Assembly: GCF_019844075.1 (NCBI RefSeq)
Contig: NZ_CP081964.1
Coordinates: 496,001 to 560,000 of the forward strand
Origin: Curtobacterium sp. TC1
Lineage (GTDB): Bacteria; Actinomycetota; Actinomycetes; Actinomycetales; Microbacteriaceae
DNA: 64,000 nt
Direction: 5' to 3'
In this document: piece by piece, positions 25,851-39,180 of the stretch
Layout of the letters: each line of letters starts with the position of its first letter
Position numbering within the stretch: position 1 is the first letter of the stretch
Notes under the pieces: model-generated
What the model was told of the DNA's origin: nothing
The model's input: only the letters and a program-made list of their open reading frames with translations
The model's database searches: none
Position numbers and translations under genes: made by a program

Positions 25851-26069
25851 GGGGATGCCTCCCGGTGTCGATGCTGGGCGCACGACACCGAACCCACCGC
25901 TGTGCGGTGGAGCGCCCGACGGAGGGCGCGCGATCACGGTGTCAGCGCGTGGGCTGAGCAGAACCGGTGATCGACAGCAATCCGTCTTCTTCCGTCGGGG
26001 ACCCCCGTGACCGCCATCCGCGCCGCCGGTCGGTCTCCCGCCCCGGGGCCTCGCGATGACGACGAGGTG
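25851..26069 (-). promoter_or_regulatory. ABC-F 5' leader with short frame and mutually exclusive hairpins
   Basis: A transcript from the promoter at 26076-26104 would have about 215 untranslated bases. It contains a 27-codon frame (26017-25934, ending HALTP) with a weak ribosome site. Three hairpins follow: 25912-25929, 25894-25910 and 25863-25890, the last touching the GGGAGG site. The 3' end of the small frame (GACACCG) can instead pair with the left arm of the third hairpin (CGGTGTC). This looks like a ribosome-stalling attenuator; it is inference from pairing only. Confidence 0.5.
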
Positions 26070-26075
26070 CCACCC

Positions 26076-26104
26076 ACGGTAATCCCGGCCACGGGGACGC
26101 GCAA
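26076..26104 (-). promoter_or_regulatory. ABC-F gene promoter
   Basis: On the minus strand TTGCGC (26099-26104) and TACCGT (26076-26081) are separated by 17 bases. The same -35 with 17-base spacing occurs at the family-5 transporter promoter (37396). Confidence 0.6.
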
Positions 26105-26123
26105 GGGATGACAGGCTGGGGGC

Positions 26124-26549
26124 ATGCCGGAGAACCTGTTGCCGAACCCGTCGACGAACCCCGAGACCCTGCTGCCCGCCGAACCCGAGGTGACCGCAGC
26201 GCTCGCCGCCGACGCACCCGTCGCCAGCGTGGTGGTGTCGCACCCCTCGTCGAGCCTGGCGTGGGCCCTGCTCGCCGACGAGGCCTGGGCGCGCGGCGCG
26301 ACCCTGGAGTCCTACGCGTACGCCCGTGTCGGATACCACCGCGGGCTCGACGCCCTGCGCAAGGCCGGGTGGCGCGGTGTCGGTCCGGTGCCGTGGTCGC
26401 ACGAACCGAACCGTGGCGTCTTGCGGGCGCTGTTCGCCCTGCGCCGTGCGGCCGAGGCGATCGAGGAGCCCGGCGAGGCCGAGCGCCTGACCGACTTCCT
26501 GAACGCGAGCGACCCCGAGGCCCTGCGCGCCCTGTCCGCGGGCGCGTAG
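26124..26549 (+). CDS. DUF3151 family protein
   Basis: A 141-aa soluble protein conserved in Actinobacteria. Recognisable segments are SHPSSSLAWALLADEAW, ESYAYARVGYHRGLDALRKAGWRG and PVPWSHEPNRGVLRAL. The function is unknown. The ATG at 26124 has CAGGCT 6 bases upstream, an imperfect leaderless -10. It is divergent from the ABC-F gene, and the two promoters overlap. A long hairpin follows the stop. Confidence 0.85.
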   Translation: MPENLLPNPSTNPETLLPAEPEVTAALAADAPVASVVVSHPSSSLAWALLADEAWARGATLESYAYARVGYHRGLDALRKAGWRGVGPVPWSHEPNRGVLRALFALRRAAEAIEEPGEAERLTDFLNASDPEALRALSAGA

Positions 26550-26567
26550 CGCGGCGCGGCCGACGAT

Positions 26568-26631
26568 CCGCGCCCCGTGGCGGTCATCGCGCCCCGAAGA
26601 GACGGGGCGCGATGACGCCAGCGGGGCGCGG
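26568..26631. terminator. Bidirectional terminator, 29-bp arms
   Basis: Arms 26568-26596 and 26603-26631 are inverse copies broken only by a short internal mismatch, with a 6-base loop. It lies between the convergent DUF3151 and beta-galactosidase genes. Confidence 0.75.
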
Positions 26632-26651
26632 ACGAGCCCGCCGCGACCCGC

Positions 26652-31851
<5,200 letters not shown>

Positions 31852-32038
31852 TGCCGTACTCCGGTTCGTCGTCGATTCGGGGTCGTGATCAGGAAACCAC
31901 AAAACCGAGCGTCGTTGCAGTTTCGCGCCTGGGTGTTCGCTCCCGACTGTGGACGCCCGGCGGCAGCGAGGTGGAGTGTGGTCGCACGTGAGAGCGCCGG
32001 GGCTCATCGGCTCCGGCAACCGTCCGAGAGGAGCTGCC
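31852..32038. promoter_or_regulatory. Divergent promoter region
   Basis: About 190 bases between the binding-protein remnant and the Rv2629-like gene. It holds a comparatively AT-rich patch at 31890-31925 (GGAAACCACAAAACC). No LacI-type palindrome was found, unlike the two intact sugar operons. Confidence 0.35.
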
Positions 32039-33202
32039 ATGACGTCGACCAACGCGACGAGCGAACTGCACCGGATCCTGGGAGAGCGACTGGAGGGCGG
32101 CGGCACCTGGGCCTGGGCCTACGCCGACGTCTCCGGCAACGTCGAGGATCCCCGACGGCAGGCGGCGCTCAAGCTCCGCGGCGTCGAGGAGGGGCTCCGC
32201 GCGCAGGGCGCATCCGACGAGGTCGTCGACGCCGTCGCCGGTGAGTTCGAGCAGGAGCCCGGCGTCCCCTCGCCCGTGAACCGCTACGTGCTCGTGCACG
32301 ACGGCGAGGTCGTGCTGAGCGAGGTCCTGCCCGGGCAGCTGCACGGCCCGGAGTCCGTCGGCGTCGGAGCCGTACCGGACCTCGTGCCGCTCGTCGCCCA
32401 CCGCCCCGTCGACCTGCCCTTCCTCGTGGTGCACGCCGGCAAGGAAGGCGGGGCGTTCCGTGCCTACCGCCTCGGACACGCCCCGGTCGCCGGGAACACC
32501 TCCGAGCAGCAGGTCCAGGGTCGGAACGACACCCTGCACTACGCCAAGGCCGGCACCGGGTGGAAGCAGCCGCACTGGCAGCAGCACACCGAGGAGATCT
32601 GGAAGCAGAACTCCTCGGAGACCGCGGCCGCCGTCGACGAGACCGTGCGGACGATCCGCCCCGGGCTCGTCGTCGTCGCCGGGGACGTCACCGCGCGCGA
32701 GTTGCTGGTGAAGGCGTTCTCGGCGGAGACCCGCGCGCTCGTGTCGGTGTTCCCGGGCGACCCGCGCGCCGACGCCGGCTCGAAGCAGGCGTTCGTCGAG
32801 CACGTCGAGACCGCACTCGCCCGCGTCGTCGCCACCCGCCGCCACGACCTGGAGGACTCGCTCCGCACCCACGTCGGCCGCGGTGACAACCAGGTCGTCA
32901 CCGGCCTCGGACCCGTCGTCGAGGCGCTGGAACAGGCCCAGGGTGCGACGGTCGCGCTCGACGCCGTGGCCATCGGCGACCGGACGCTGCTCGCGCTCGC
33001 CGGGGCACCGTGGGTCGCCACCGCACCGGAGCAGGCCGCCGGGACGCCGGTCATCGGCGCGGTGCCGGCGGTGTGCGCGCTGGTGCGGGCCGCGGTGCTG
33101 ACCGACGCCGAGCTCGTGCTCGTCAACGCCGCGTCGCTGCCCGGGGGAGCCCCGGCCGCCGCGCTGCTGCGCTGGCCCGTCGGCCCGGTCGTCCCCGCCT
33201 AG
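32039..33202 (+). CDS. Rv2629-like (bacterial eRF1-domain, baeRF2) protein
   Basis: A 387-aa soluble protein similar to mycobacterial Rv2629, grouped with bacterial archaeo-eukaryotic release-factor-like domains. Recognisable parts are the N-terminal ADVSGNVEDPRRQAALKLRGVEEGL, the central GRNDTLHYAKAGTGWKQPHWQ and GPVVEALEQAQ toward the C-terminus. These proteins are thought to act on stalled or dormant ribosomes; the role is not proved. GAGAGGAG at 32026-32033 fixes the ATG at 32039. It converges on the MFS gene across a repeat array. Confidence 0.82.
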   Translation: MTSTNATSELHRILGERLEGGGTWAWAYADVSGNVEDPRRQAALKLRGVEEGLRAQGASDEVVDAVAGEFEQEPGVPSPVNRYVLVHDGEVVLSEVLPGQLHGPESVGVGAVPDLVPLVAHRPVDLPFLVVHAGKEGGAFRAYRLGHAPVAGNTSEQQVQGRNDTLHYAKAGTGWKQPHWQQHTEEIWKQNSSETAAAVDETVRTIRPGLVVVAGDVTARELLVKAFSAETRALVSVFPGDPRADAGSKQAFVEHVETALARVVATRRHDLEDSLRTHVGRGDNQVVTGLGPVVEALEQAQGATVALDAVAIGDRTLLALAGAPWVATAPEQAAGTPVIGAVPAVCALVRAAVLTDAELVLVNAASLPGGAPAAALLRWPVGPVVPA

Positions 33203-33265
33203 TTCGCGGAGCCGTGCGCGCCCCGCCCGTGCGCCCGCGCGCCCGCCCGCCCCGCCCGCGCGCCC

Positions 33266-33420
33266 CGAGGTTCCGAAATCTCGGCATCTCGGGGCTCGCA
33301 CCGCGGTTCGTCGGAACCTCGGCGAACCGCATGCGGCGAGTCGTGGAACCTCGGCGCCTCGACCCCGGGCGGGTCGTGGGACCTCGGCAGGCTGACGCCG
33401 CGCGAGTCGTGGGACCTCGG
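33266..33420 (+). repeat. Intergenic periodic repeat array, copy 2
   Basis: The 27-base core at 33266-33292 is identical to 19984-20010. It is followed by four units with (G)GGAACCTCGG or GGGACCTCGG at 33313, 33345, 33378 and 33411, a regular 32-33 base period. Units also share GCGAGTCGTGG or GGGTCGTGG upstream of this. Read on the minus strand the period gives 11-residue repeats (AEVPRLA), probably meaningless. Confidence 0.8.
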
Positions 33421-33439
33421 CGCCCCGACCCCGCACGGG

Positions 33440-34657
33440 TCAGTCGTGTGACCGGTCCGCGCTCGGGACCAGCGGGAGCGCCAGCAGGGGCAGCACGGCG
33501 ACGATGCCGAACGACGCCGCGAACCCGAGCGCCGTGACCAGCGCGCCGATGCCCGGGCCGACGGCGCTCGCCGCGATGAACTGCCCGGTGTTCTGCGTGC
33601 CGAGTGCCCGGCCGGACCAGAAGGGCCCGGCAGCCTCGGCGACCGAGGTGTAGGCGAGGCCGTTGTCCGCCACCGTGACGCTCGTCGCGATGACCAGGAA
33701 CACGGCCCCGGCCGCCAGGTGGGTGACGTCGACCAGGGCGAGCAAGCCCATCACGACGGCGGCGCTCACCACGACGACCCGCAGCGGTCCGACCCGCGAG
33801 CCGGCGCGGTCGCTCCACACCCCGACGAGGATCCGTCCGATCGCCCCGACGAACTGCGACGCGCCGACGAGCAGCCCGGCCGCGGGGGTCGACCAGCCCA
33901 GCCCGACGAGCCACACCAGTCCGTAGGTCGACAGCGTGAACTGCGGCACGACGAGCAGGATCGACACCGCGTGGATCCGCCACAGGAAGCCGCTCGACCG
34001 GTAGGGGTTCGCCGTCGTCTCGGCCGAGGCCGTGTGCCGGGCCGGCCGTGGCGGGTTCTGGATGCCGCCGGCGCAGAGCACCGCGAGCACGACGCACAGG
34101 ACGATCGGCAGGACGAGGGCCGCGCGGATCCCGGACCCCTCGGCGAGCTGCGGGACCGTGACGGCCGCGAGCGTGACCCCCAGCGGCTGCGACATCTGCC
34201 GGATCCCCATGGCCAGCCCGCGCCGCTCCTTCGGGAACCACCCGACGACGACCCGGCCGCTCGCCGCGTTCGTCGAGGCGCTGGTCATGCCGGCCGCCAG
34301 GAACGCCAGCCCGAGCAGGACCGGGTCACCCGCGGCGAACCAGGCGCCGACCACCGCGAGGGTCGTCAGCACCAGCCCGCCGGCGATCACGATCCGTTCG
34401 CCGAACCGGTCGGTGATCGCGCCCCAGGCGATGAGCGTCAGGACCATGCCGAACGTCGGTGCGGCGGCGAGGACCCCCGCCACGGTGAGGGACGTGCCGT
34501 TCGCGTGCAGGTACGGGATGAGCAGTGCCGGAGCCGTCACCACGAGCGTGCCGGCGGCCTGCGCGGCGACCCCGAGCGCGAGCATGGTCCACGCTCGGGG
34601 TCCGATCGTGCCGGAGGTCCGGGGCGCGGCGGTCGCGGTCGGGGTGGGAGTTTGCAT
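33440..34657 (-). CDS. MFS transporter
   Basis: A 405-aa major-facilitator transporter with twelve hydrophobic segments. The loop between helices 2 and 3 reads WGAITDRFGERIV, the canonical MFS motif A. WFPKERRGLAMGIRQMSQPLG between helices 4 and 5 resembles nitrate/cyanate-type and drug-efflux MFS proteins. The substrate is unknown. The ATG at 34657 is chosen by the family N-terminus. Its promoter region holds a perfect inverted repeat of TGGTATACC, shared with the divergent GntR gene. Confidence 0.85.
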   Translation of the reverse strand: MQTPTPTATAAPRTSGTIGPRAWTMLALGVAAQAAGTLVVTAPALLIPYLHANGTSLTVAGVLAAAPTFGMVLTLIAWGAITDRFGERIVIAGGLVLTTLAVVGAWFAAGDPVLLGLAFLAAGMTSASTNAASGRVVVGWFPKERRGLAMGIRQMSQPLGVTLAAVTVPQLAEGSGIRAALVLPIVLCVVLAVLCAGGIQNPPRPARHTASAETTANPYRSSGFLWRIHAVSILLVVPQFTLSTYGLVWLVGLGWSTPAAGLLVGASQFVGAIGRILVGVWSDRAGSRVGPLRVVVVSAAVVMGLLALVDVTHLAAGAVFLVIATSVTVADNGLAYTSVAEAAGPFWSGRALGTQNTGQFIAASAVGPGIGALVTALGFAASFGIVAVLPLLALPLVPSADRSHD

Positions 34658-34688
34658 GCGTGTCGCATCGTTTCGCGTCGGAAGCAAT

Positions 34689-34711
34689 TGGTATACCACA
34701 ACGGTATACCA
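34689..34711. promoter_or_regulatory. GntR-type operator
   Basis: TGGTATACC and GGTATACCA form a perfect 9-base inverted repeat with a 5-base spacer. It lies 31 bases before the MFS start and 27 bases before the regulator start. FCD-type GntR proteins commonly bind TGGTATACCA-like sites. Confidence 0.75.
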
Positions 34712-34737
34712 TTCCGACGGTGTCCCCGCTAGAGTTG

Positions 34738-35445
34738 GTGGCCGTGACCGAGACGACCGATGCAACCCCGGTGTCGCAGACGGCCCAGCTCTACGACAAC
34801 CTCCGCGCAGCGATCCTGACGCTCGACATCGCGCCGGGGGAGCGCATCTCGGAGCGCGGTCTCGAAGCACGGTTCCACGCCTCGCGGACCCCCGTCCGCG
34901 CCGCGCTGTCGCGGCTCGAGCGCGAGGGGCTCATCCTGCACGAGGGGCGCTCGTGGACGGTCACCCCGATCGACCTCGACGAGATCGCTTCGCTCGCCGA
35001 ACTCCGCGGCGTGCTCGAACCCGCCGCTGCCCGACTCGCGGTCGAGCGGGCGAGTGCCGAACAGCTCGCCGAAGTCCGCGGGCACCTCGACACCCTCCGT
35101 CCGACGCCCGACCAGCAGGCCGGCATCCGCATGGGATCGACGTTCCACCTCGACCTGGCCGCGCTCGGCGGCAACCGGTTCATCACCGACGCGATCGCCG
35201 ACGCCCTGACCCGTCTCGAGCGCACCCGGTGGATCGAGGTGCGCACGCCCGAGGCCCGCGACGCCGCGTGGGACGAGCACAGCGCGATCATCGACGCCGT
35301 GCGTGACGGCGACGCCGACCGCGCGGCCGACCTCGTCGCCGCGCACGTCGCCGGAACGAACGACCGGTTGCTCGGCTGGATCGCCCAGGAGCGCCGCCGA
35401 CTGCGCGGCGCGGGCATGACGATCGTCGGGGCCACCGAGCGCTGA
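34738..35445 (+). CDS. GntR-family regulator, FCD type
   Basis: A 235-aa regulator. Residues ~15-75 form a winged helix (LYDNLRAAILTLDIAPGERISE and ARFHASRTPVRAALSRLEREGL). Residues ~85-225 are an FCD effector domain with Arg in ELRGVLEPAAARLA and His in FHLDLA and AHVAG, the usual metal or ligand ligands. It probably controls itself and the divergent MFS gene through the TGGTATACC inverted repeat. The start is GTG 34738 or 34744; TAGAGT at 34730 suggests a leaderless or very short leader. Confidence 0.85.
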   Translation: MAVTETTDATPVSQTAQLYDNLRAAILTLDIAPGERISERGLEARFHASRTPVRAALSRLEREGLILHEGRSWTVTPIDLDEIASLAELRGVLEPAAARLAVERASAEQLAEVRGHLDTLRPTPDQQAGIRMGSTFHLDLAALGGNRFITDAIADALTRLERTRWIEVRTPEARDAAWDEHSAIIDAVRDGDADRAADLVAAHVAGTNDRLLGWIAQERRRLRGAGMTIVGATER

Positions 35446-35615
35446 CGCGAACCGCGTGACCTCACGGCACTCGAGTCGCGGGACGCGCGGCGCGTGACCC
35501 GATCCGCCGTGACGCGAGCAAGGCCCTGGGCGCGACCGCCCCGGAGACGTGAGCCGACAGCAGCTGCCGGTCCGCGCCTCCTGGCCGTCGCCCGGTCGAC
35601 GCCGGACGTGACCCG

Positions 35616-35768
35616 CTACGGGCGGTCCGCGCGCTCCTCCGTCGCGTCGAGCTGGTCGAACGTCGAGCCGCCGCTGTCGGTGCGCTCGAGCAGCGCGTCG
35701 CGCACCTCGGCCTCGTCGTGGCTCGCGCGGTTCGCCAGCTTGCTTCCGGATCGTGTCGCCTGTGACAT
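35616..35768 (-). CDS. Small 50-aa conserved-looking protein
   Basis: A 50-residue highly charged protein starting MSQATRSGSKLANRASHDEAE and rich in Asp/Glu/Arg. The start is supported by GGAAGGA 8 bases upstream of ATG 35768. It is predicted to be helical or disordered with no Cys or membrane segment. It is embedded in a longer Arg-rich frame and easily missed. The function is unknown. About 170 bases on each side hold no other gene. Confidence 0.6.
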   Translation of the reverse strand: MSQATRSGSKLANRASHDEAEVRDALLERTDSGGSTFDQLDATEERADRP

Positions 35769-35930
35769 GTCGGTGTCCTTCCCCTGTGTGTGGGCATCGT
35801 GGTGAGCGCGGGCATCCTGCCCGCCGGTGCGCTTCCTCACGGGACGTACTGAGGTCGCAACAGTGTGACGCGCTCGCTTCCGTCGCCGCAAGGCCCCCGC
35901 GTCACATGTGGAGAAGTGCCGGGGAGGAGC

Positions 35931-37097
35931 ATGCCTAGGATGGTGCGGCCGCGCCGCAACGGTGCGACCCAGCGGACGTCGGACGGGAGGCACGGCTTGG
36001 CTGCACCGCGCACCGCACCTCCCACGGTCTACGACGTGGCCAGTGCCGCGAACGTCTCGATCGCCACCGTCTCGCGCGTGCTCCGCACGCCGGACGCCGT
36101 CCGCGAGGGCACCCGGGACCGCGTCCAGGCGGCGATCCGCAGCCTCGGCTACGTCCCCTCCGGCAACGCCCGCGCCCTCGCCGGCAAGCGCACCGGCGTC
36201 GTCGGGCTGCTGCTGCCCGGGTTCGACGTGGTGCCCGACGAGCGGCCGGACCTCGTCACCGACGGCGGCGTCCGCGTGGTCGACGACCGGCGGCACGTGA
36301 CGCAGCCGTTCTCGTCCAACCTGTACTTCGACGAGGTCCTGCGCGGCGCCGAGACCGAGGCCTGGCAGCGCGGCCTCGCGCTCATGGTCGCCGCCGGTCG
36401 GGGGTCGTCGCGTGACGTGATCGTCAACGACGTCGCCGGCCGGGTGGACGGCCTCGCGGTGCTCGCACAGACCGTCCCGGACGACCTGCTCGAGCACGTC
36501 GCCCGCCGGATCCCGGTCGTGGTGCTCGCCGACGACCGGCGGTCGCACGGCTTCGACTCGGTGAGCGTCGACAACACGGCCGGCATGCGGACGCTCGCGT
36601 CGCACGTGATCGGGCGGCTCGGCATCCGGTCGCTCGCGTACGTCGCGGGTCCGATCGACTCACCGGACGACATGGAGCGCTCGACGGGCTTCCGGTCGGC
36701 GTTGGCGGACCACGGGGTGCCGGCGTCGTCGGTCCGGGTGGTGCACGGCGACTTCGGCCGGGCGCGGGCGCGGGAGCTGGCGGAGACGCTGCTGGCCGCC
36801 GACGTGCCGCGGGCCGTCGTCTGCTCGAACGACCAGTCGGCGCTCGGGGTGCTCGACGCCGCCGCTGCACAGGGACTCCGCGTGCCCGAGGACGTCGTCG
36901 TCACCGGGTTCGACGGCATCGACGCCGGGCGGTTCTCGTCACCACGGCTCACGACGGTGCACCAGCCGATGGGTGAGCTCGGGCGCGCAGCGGTGCGGGC
37001 GATCGTCGACCGGCTGGACCGCCGCGAGGGGCCGCCGCGTGCCGTCCGGCTGCCGGTCGAGGTGCTGCTGCGCGAGAGCTGCCCGCCGGCGCTGTGA
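35931..37097 (+). CDS. LacI-family regulator of the beta-glucoside operon
   Basis: A protein of about 388 aa. The HTH and hinge are TVYDVASAANVSIATVSRVLR, followed by a sugar-responsive domain ending in TVHQPMGELGRAAV. It is directly upstream of the family-5 transporter operon, whose promoter carries a LacI-type palindrome, so local control is likely. Three starts are possible: ATG 35931 (GGGGAGGAGC just before it), ATG 35940, or TTG 35997 with GGGAGG at ideal spacing. The last would give the N-terminus most typical of LacI proteins. Confidence 0.88.
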   Translation: MPRMVRPRRNGATQRTSDGRHGLAAPRTAPPTVYDVASAANVSIATVSRVLRTPDAVREGTRDRVQAAIRSLGYVPSGNARALAGKRTGVVGLLLPGFDVVPDERPDLVTDGGVRVVDDRRHVTQPFSSNLYFDEVLRGAETEAWQRGLALMVAAGRGSSRDVIVNDVAGRVDGLAVLAQTVPDDLLEHVARRIPVVVLADDRRSHGFDSVSVDNTAGMRTLASHVIGRLGIRSLAYVAGPIDSPDDMERSTGFRSALADHGVPASSVRVVHGDFGRARARELAETLLAADVPRAVVCSNDQSALGVLDAAAAQGLRVPEDVVVTGFDGIDAGRFSSPRLTTVHQPMGELGRAAVRAIVDRLDRREGPPRAVRLPVEVLLRESCPPAL

Positions 37098-37100
37098 CGA

Positions 37101-37184
37101 GCGGTGCTGCGATCGGTGCTGCGATCGGTGCTGCGATCGGCGCCGCGAGCGGCGCTGCGAGCGGCACGGCGCACGGCGCGGCGG
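37101..37184. repeat. 12-bp tandem repeat (minisatellite)
   Basis: Five close copies of a 12-base unit (TCGGTGCTGCGA and variants) at 37101-37160 are followed by two degenerate ones, beginning directly after the lacI-type stop. The remaining 230 bases to the next gene hold some 11-base CCCTCGCT repeats near 37320 and the promoter. Confidence 0.85.
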
Positions 37185-37395
37185 TGCGTCCCGTCCTCCG
37201 TCCGCACCGTGCGGCTTTGGTCATCCCGTGCGACGTTGACCGCCCGGTGCGGGCCTGTGACCGCGCACGGAGCGCGCAGCCTTGCACCCGGCGACGGAAC
37301 GCGCACCGTGCGCAGCGACCCTCGCTCCGATCCTCGCTTCGACCCTCGCTACCGCGGCCCGCTGCCGCGTACCGCCCCGGCACGGAACCCCGGTG

Positions 37396-37424
37396 TTGCG
37401 CGACGCGATGTAAGCGCATACATT
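37396..37424 (+). promoter_or_regulatory. Promoter and LacI operator of the family-5 transporter operon
   Basis: TTGCGC (37396-37401), a 17-base spacer and TACATT (37419-37424) form the promoter. ATGTAAGCGCATACAT (37408-37423) overlaps spacer and -10 and is a near-perfect palindrome close to the general LacI consensus TGTAAGCGCTTACA. Binding would block RNA polymerase. Confidence 0.75.
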
Positions 37425-37461
37425 GACCCAGTACCGATTCGACACGGAGGTCGACCGAGCA

Positions 37462-39180
37462 ATGACGCTTCCCCCACAGCGCAACGGCACCCGACGACGC
37501 GGACGACTCGTCGCGGCGATCGCCGGGCTCGCAGCAGTGGCCCTCATGGCCACGGGCTGCAGCATCCAGGTCCGGTCCGAACCCGATCCCACGATCGGCA
37601 AGGACACGATGCTCATCAACGCGGACCGCGGCAACCCGCTGTTCGACCGCAACTTCAACCCGTACATCGCGAACGCCCGCACGGCCTCCAAGTGGATGTA
37701 CGAGCCGCTCATCGAGATCAACCCGCTCGACGGCAAGGGCACCCCGTGGCTGGCCAGCAAGTGGAGCCAGCCCGACGCGAAGACGATCGACATGACGATC
37801 CGCCAGGGCGTCGAGTGGTCCGACGGCTCGCCGTTCTCGGCGAAGGACGTCGTCTTCACGTTCGACCTGCTGAAGAAGTTCCCCGCCATGGACGTCAAGG
37901 GGGCCTGGCAGCACATCGAGCGCATCGAGCAGGACGGCGACCACGTCGTCTTCCACCTCAAGAGCGAGGACGTCCCGAGCCTCAACATCATCGGCGCGAC
38001 GTACATCCTCGGCGAGCAGCACTGGCGCGGGGTGAAGGACCCGACCACGTGGCGGGACCCGAACCCGGTCGGCACCGGTCCGTTCGTGCTCGGGAACTAC
38101 ACCGACCAGCAGTACTCGATGAACAAGAACCCGACGTACTGGCAAGCCGACAAGATCGCCATCAAGCACCTCATCCTGCCGGCGACGAACACGCAGCTCG
38201 ACACCGTCACGCGCGGTTACGACTGGGCGTACTCGTTCATCTCCGACGTCAAGGGCACCTGGGGTGCCGCGTCCGAGACGAACCAGTGGTGGTTCCCGGC
38301 CGGCGGTGTGATCGGCCTCATCCCGAACCTGACGAAGGCGCCGTACAACGACGTCAACGTCCGCAAGGGCATCTCGCTCGCGCTGAACCGTGACGACATC
38401 GCCGAGACCGCGTCCGAGGGCAACCTGTCGGCAGCGGGCCAGACCGGCCTGATCCTGCCGAACCAGGAGCAGTACCTCAACCCGGACATCCCCGACCAGG
38501 GCATGATCACGCAGGACGTCGACGCCGCGAAGCGCGAACTCGCGAAGTCCGGCTACACCGAGCAGGGCGGCAAGATCATGAAGGACGGCAAGCAGCTGTC
38601 CATCACCATCATGACCGCGAACGGCTACTCGGACTGGCTCCGTGCCGCGCAAGAGGTCCGCCGGTCCCTGACGGCCATCGGCATCAAGGTGACGATCCAG
38701 GCCCCGCAGCCCGCCGGGTACCAGCAGAACATCAACAACGGCACCTTCGACATGGCGATGGGCGGCATGGGCAACGGCGACGTCTACCAGGCGTTCAACT
38801 CCCTGCTCAGCAGCGACTTCTACCAGCCGGTCGGCAAGTCGACGGTGAACAACTACGAGCGCTACAAGAACGCCGACACCCAGAAGCTCCTCGACGAGTA
38901 CAAGGCGACGACGGACCCCGCGAAGCAGCAGGAGATCCTGAACCAGCTGCAGGAGATCGTGTACGACGACCTGCCCGTCATCGGCATGTACTACGGCGGG
39001 CTCTGGGGCCTGTTCAACACCGGCAAGTTCGTCGGGTGGCCCACCGCGAAGGACCCGTACATGGCACCGCAGAACTACGACTCCGCGCCGCTGCTCATCT
39101 TCACGAAGCTCCGGCTGCGTGACAGCGCAGCCGGCAAGCAGATCCTGCAGGAGCAGAAGGCGCAGGGGGACCAGAAGTGA
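37462..39180 (+). CDS. Family-5 extracellular solute-binding lipoprotein
   Basis: A 572-aa lipoprotein of the oligopeptide-type binding family (SBP_bac_5). The signal peptide ends in the lipobox LMATGC. The core reads WMYEPLIEINPLDG, GVEWSDGSPFSAKDVVFTFDLL and NVRKGISLALNRDDIA, the standard family motifs. Some members bind cello- or other beta-oligosaccharides rather than peptides; the GH1 gene and LacI operator in this operon favour a beta-glucoside ligand. The ATG at 37462 follows ACGGAGG. The GTG of the next gene overlaps its stop. Confidence 0.9.
   Translation: MTLPPQRNGTRRRGRLVAAIAGLAAVALMATGCSIQVRSEPDPTIGKDTMLINADRGNPLFDRNFNPYIANARTASKWMYEPLIEINPLDGKGTPWLASKWSQPDAKTIDMTIRQGVEWSDGSPFSAKDVVFTFDLLKKFPAMDVKGAWQHIERIEQDGDHVVFHLKSEDVPSLNIIGATYILGEQHWRGVKDPTTWRDPNPVGTGPFVLGNYTDQQYSMNKNPTYWQADKIAIKHLILPATNTQLDTVTRGYDWAYSFISDVKGTWGAASETNQWWFPAGGVIGLIPNLTKAPYNDVNVRKGISLALNRDDIAETASEGNLSAAGQTGLILPNQEQYLNPDIPDQGMITQDVDAAKRELAKSGYTEQGGKIMKDGKQLSITIMTANGYSDWLRAAQEVRRSLTAIGIKVTIQAPQPAGYQQNINNGTFDMAMGGMGNGDVYQAFNSLLSSDFYQPVGKSTVNNYERYKNADTQKLLDEYKATTDPAKQQEILNQLQEIVYDDLPVIGMYYGGLWGLFNTGKFVGWPTAKDPYMAPQNYDSAPLLIFTKLRLRDSAAGKQILQEQKAQGDQK

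Noticed and set aside
26105..26110. WhiB7-type element upstream of the ABC-F promoter
   Set aside because: The bases above the -35 are GC-rich, not the AT-rich triplet expected for WhiB7 sites.
33266..33420. Possible CRISPR-like array because of the 32-33 base period
   Set aside because: Units are degenerate along their whole length with no constant repeat and unique spacers, and no cas gene is present.
33266..33420. An 11-residue repeat protein on the minus strand (AEVPRLA units)
   Set aside because: It is a by-product of the 33-base DNA period; there is no start context, and the two copies are interrupted differently.
37101..37160. Tandem 12-mers as an origin-type iteron array
   Set aside because: No AT-rich unwinding region, DnaA boxes or replication gene is near; a simple minisatellite is more likely.
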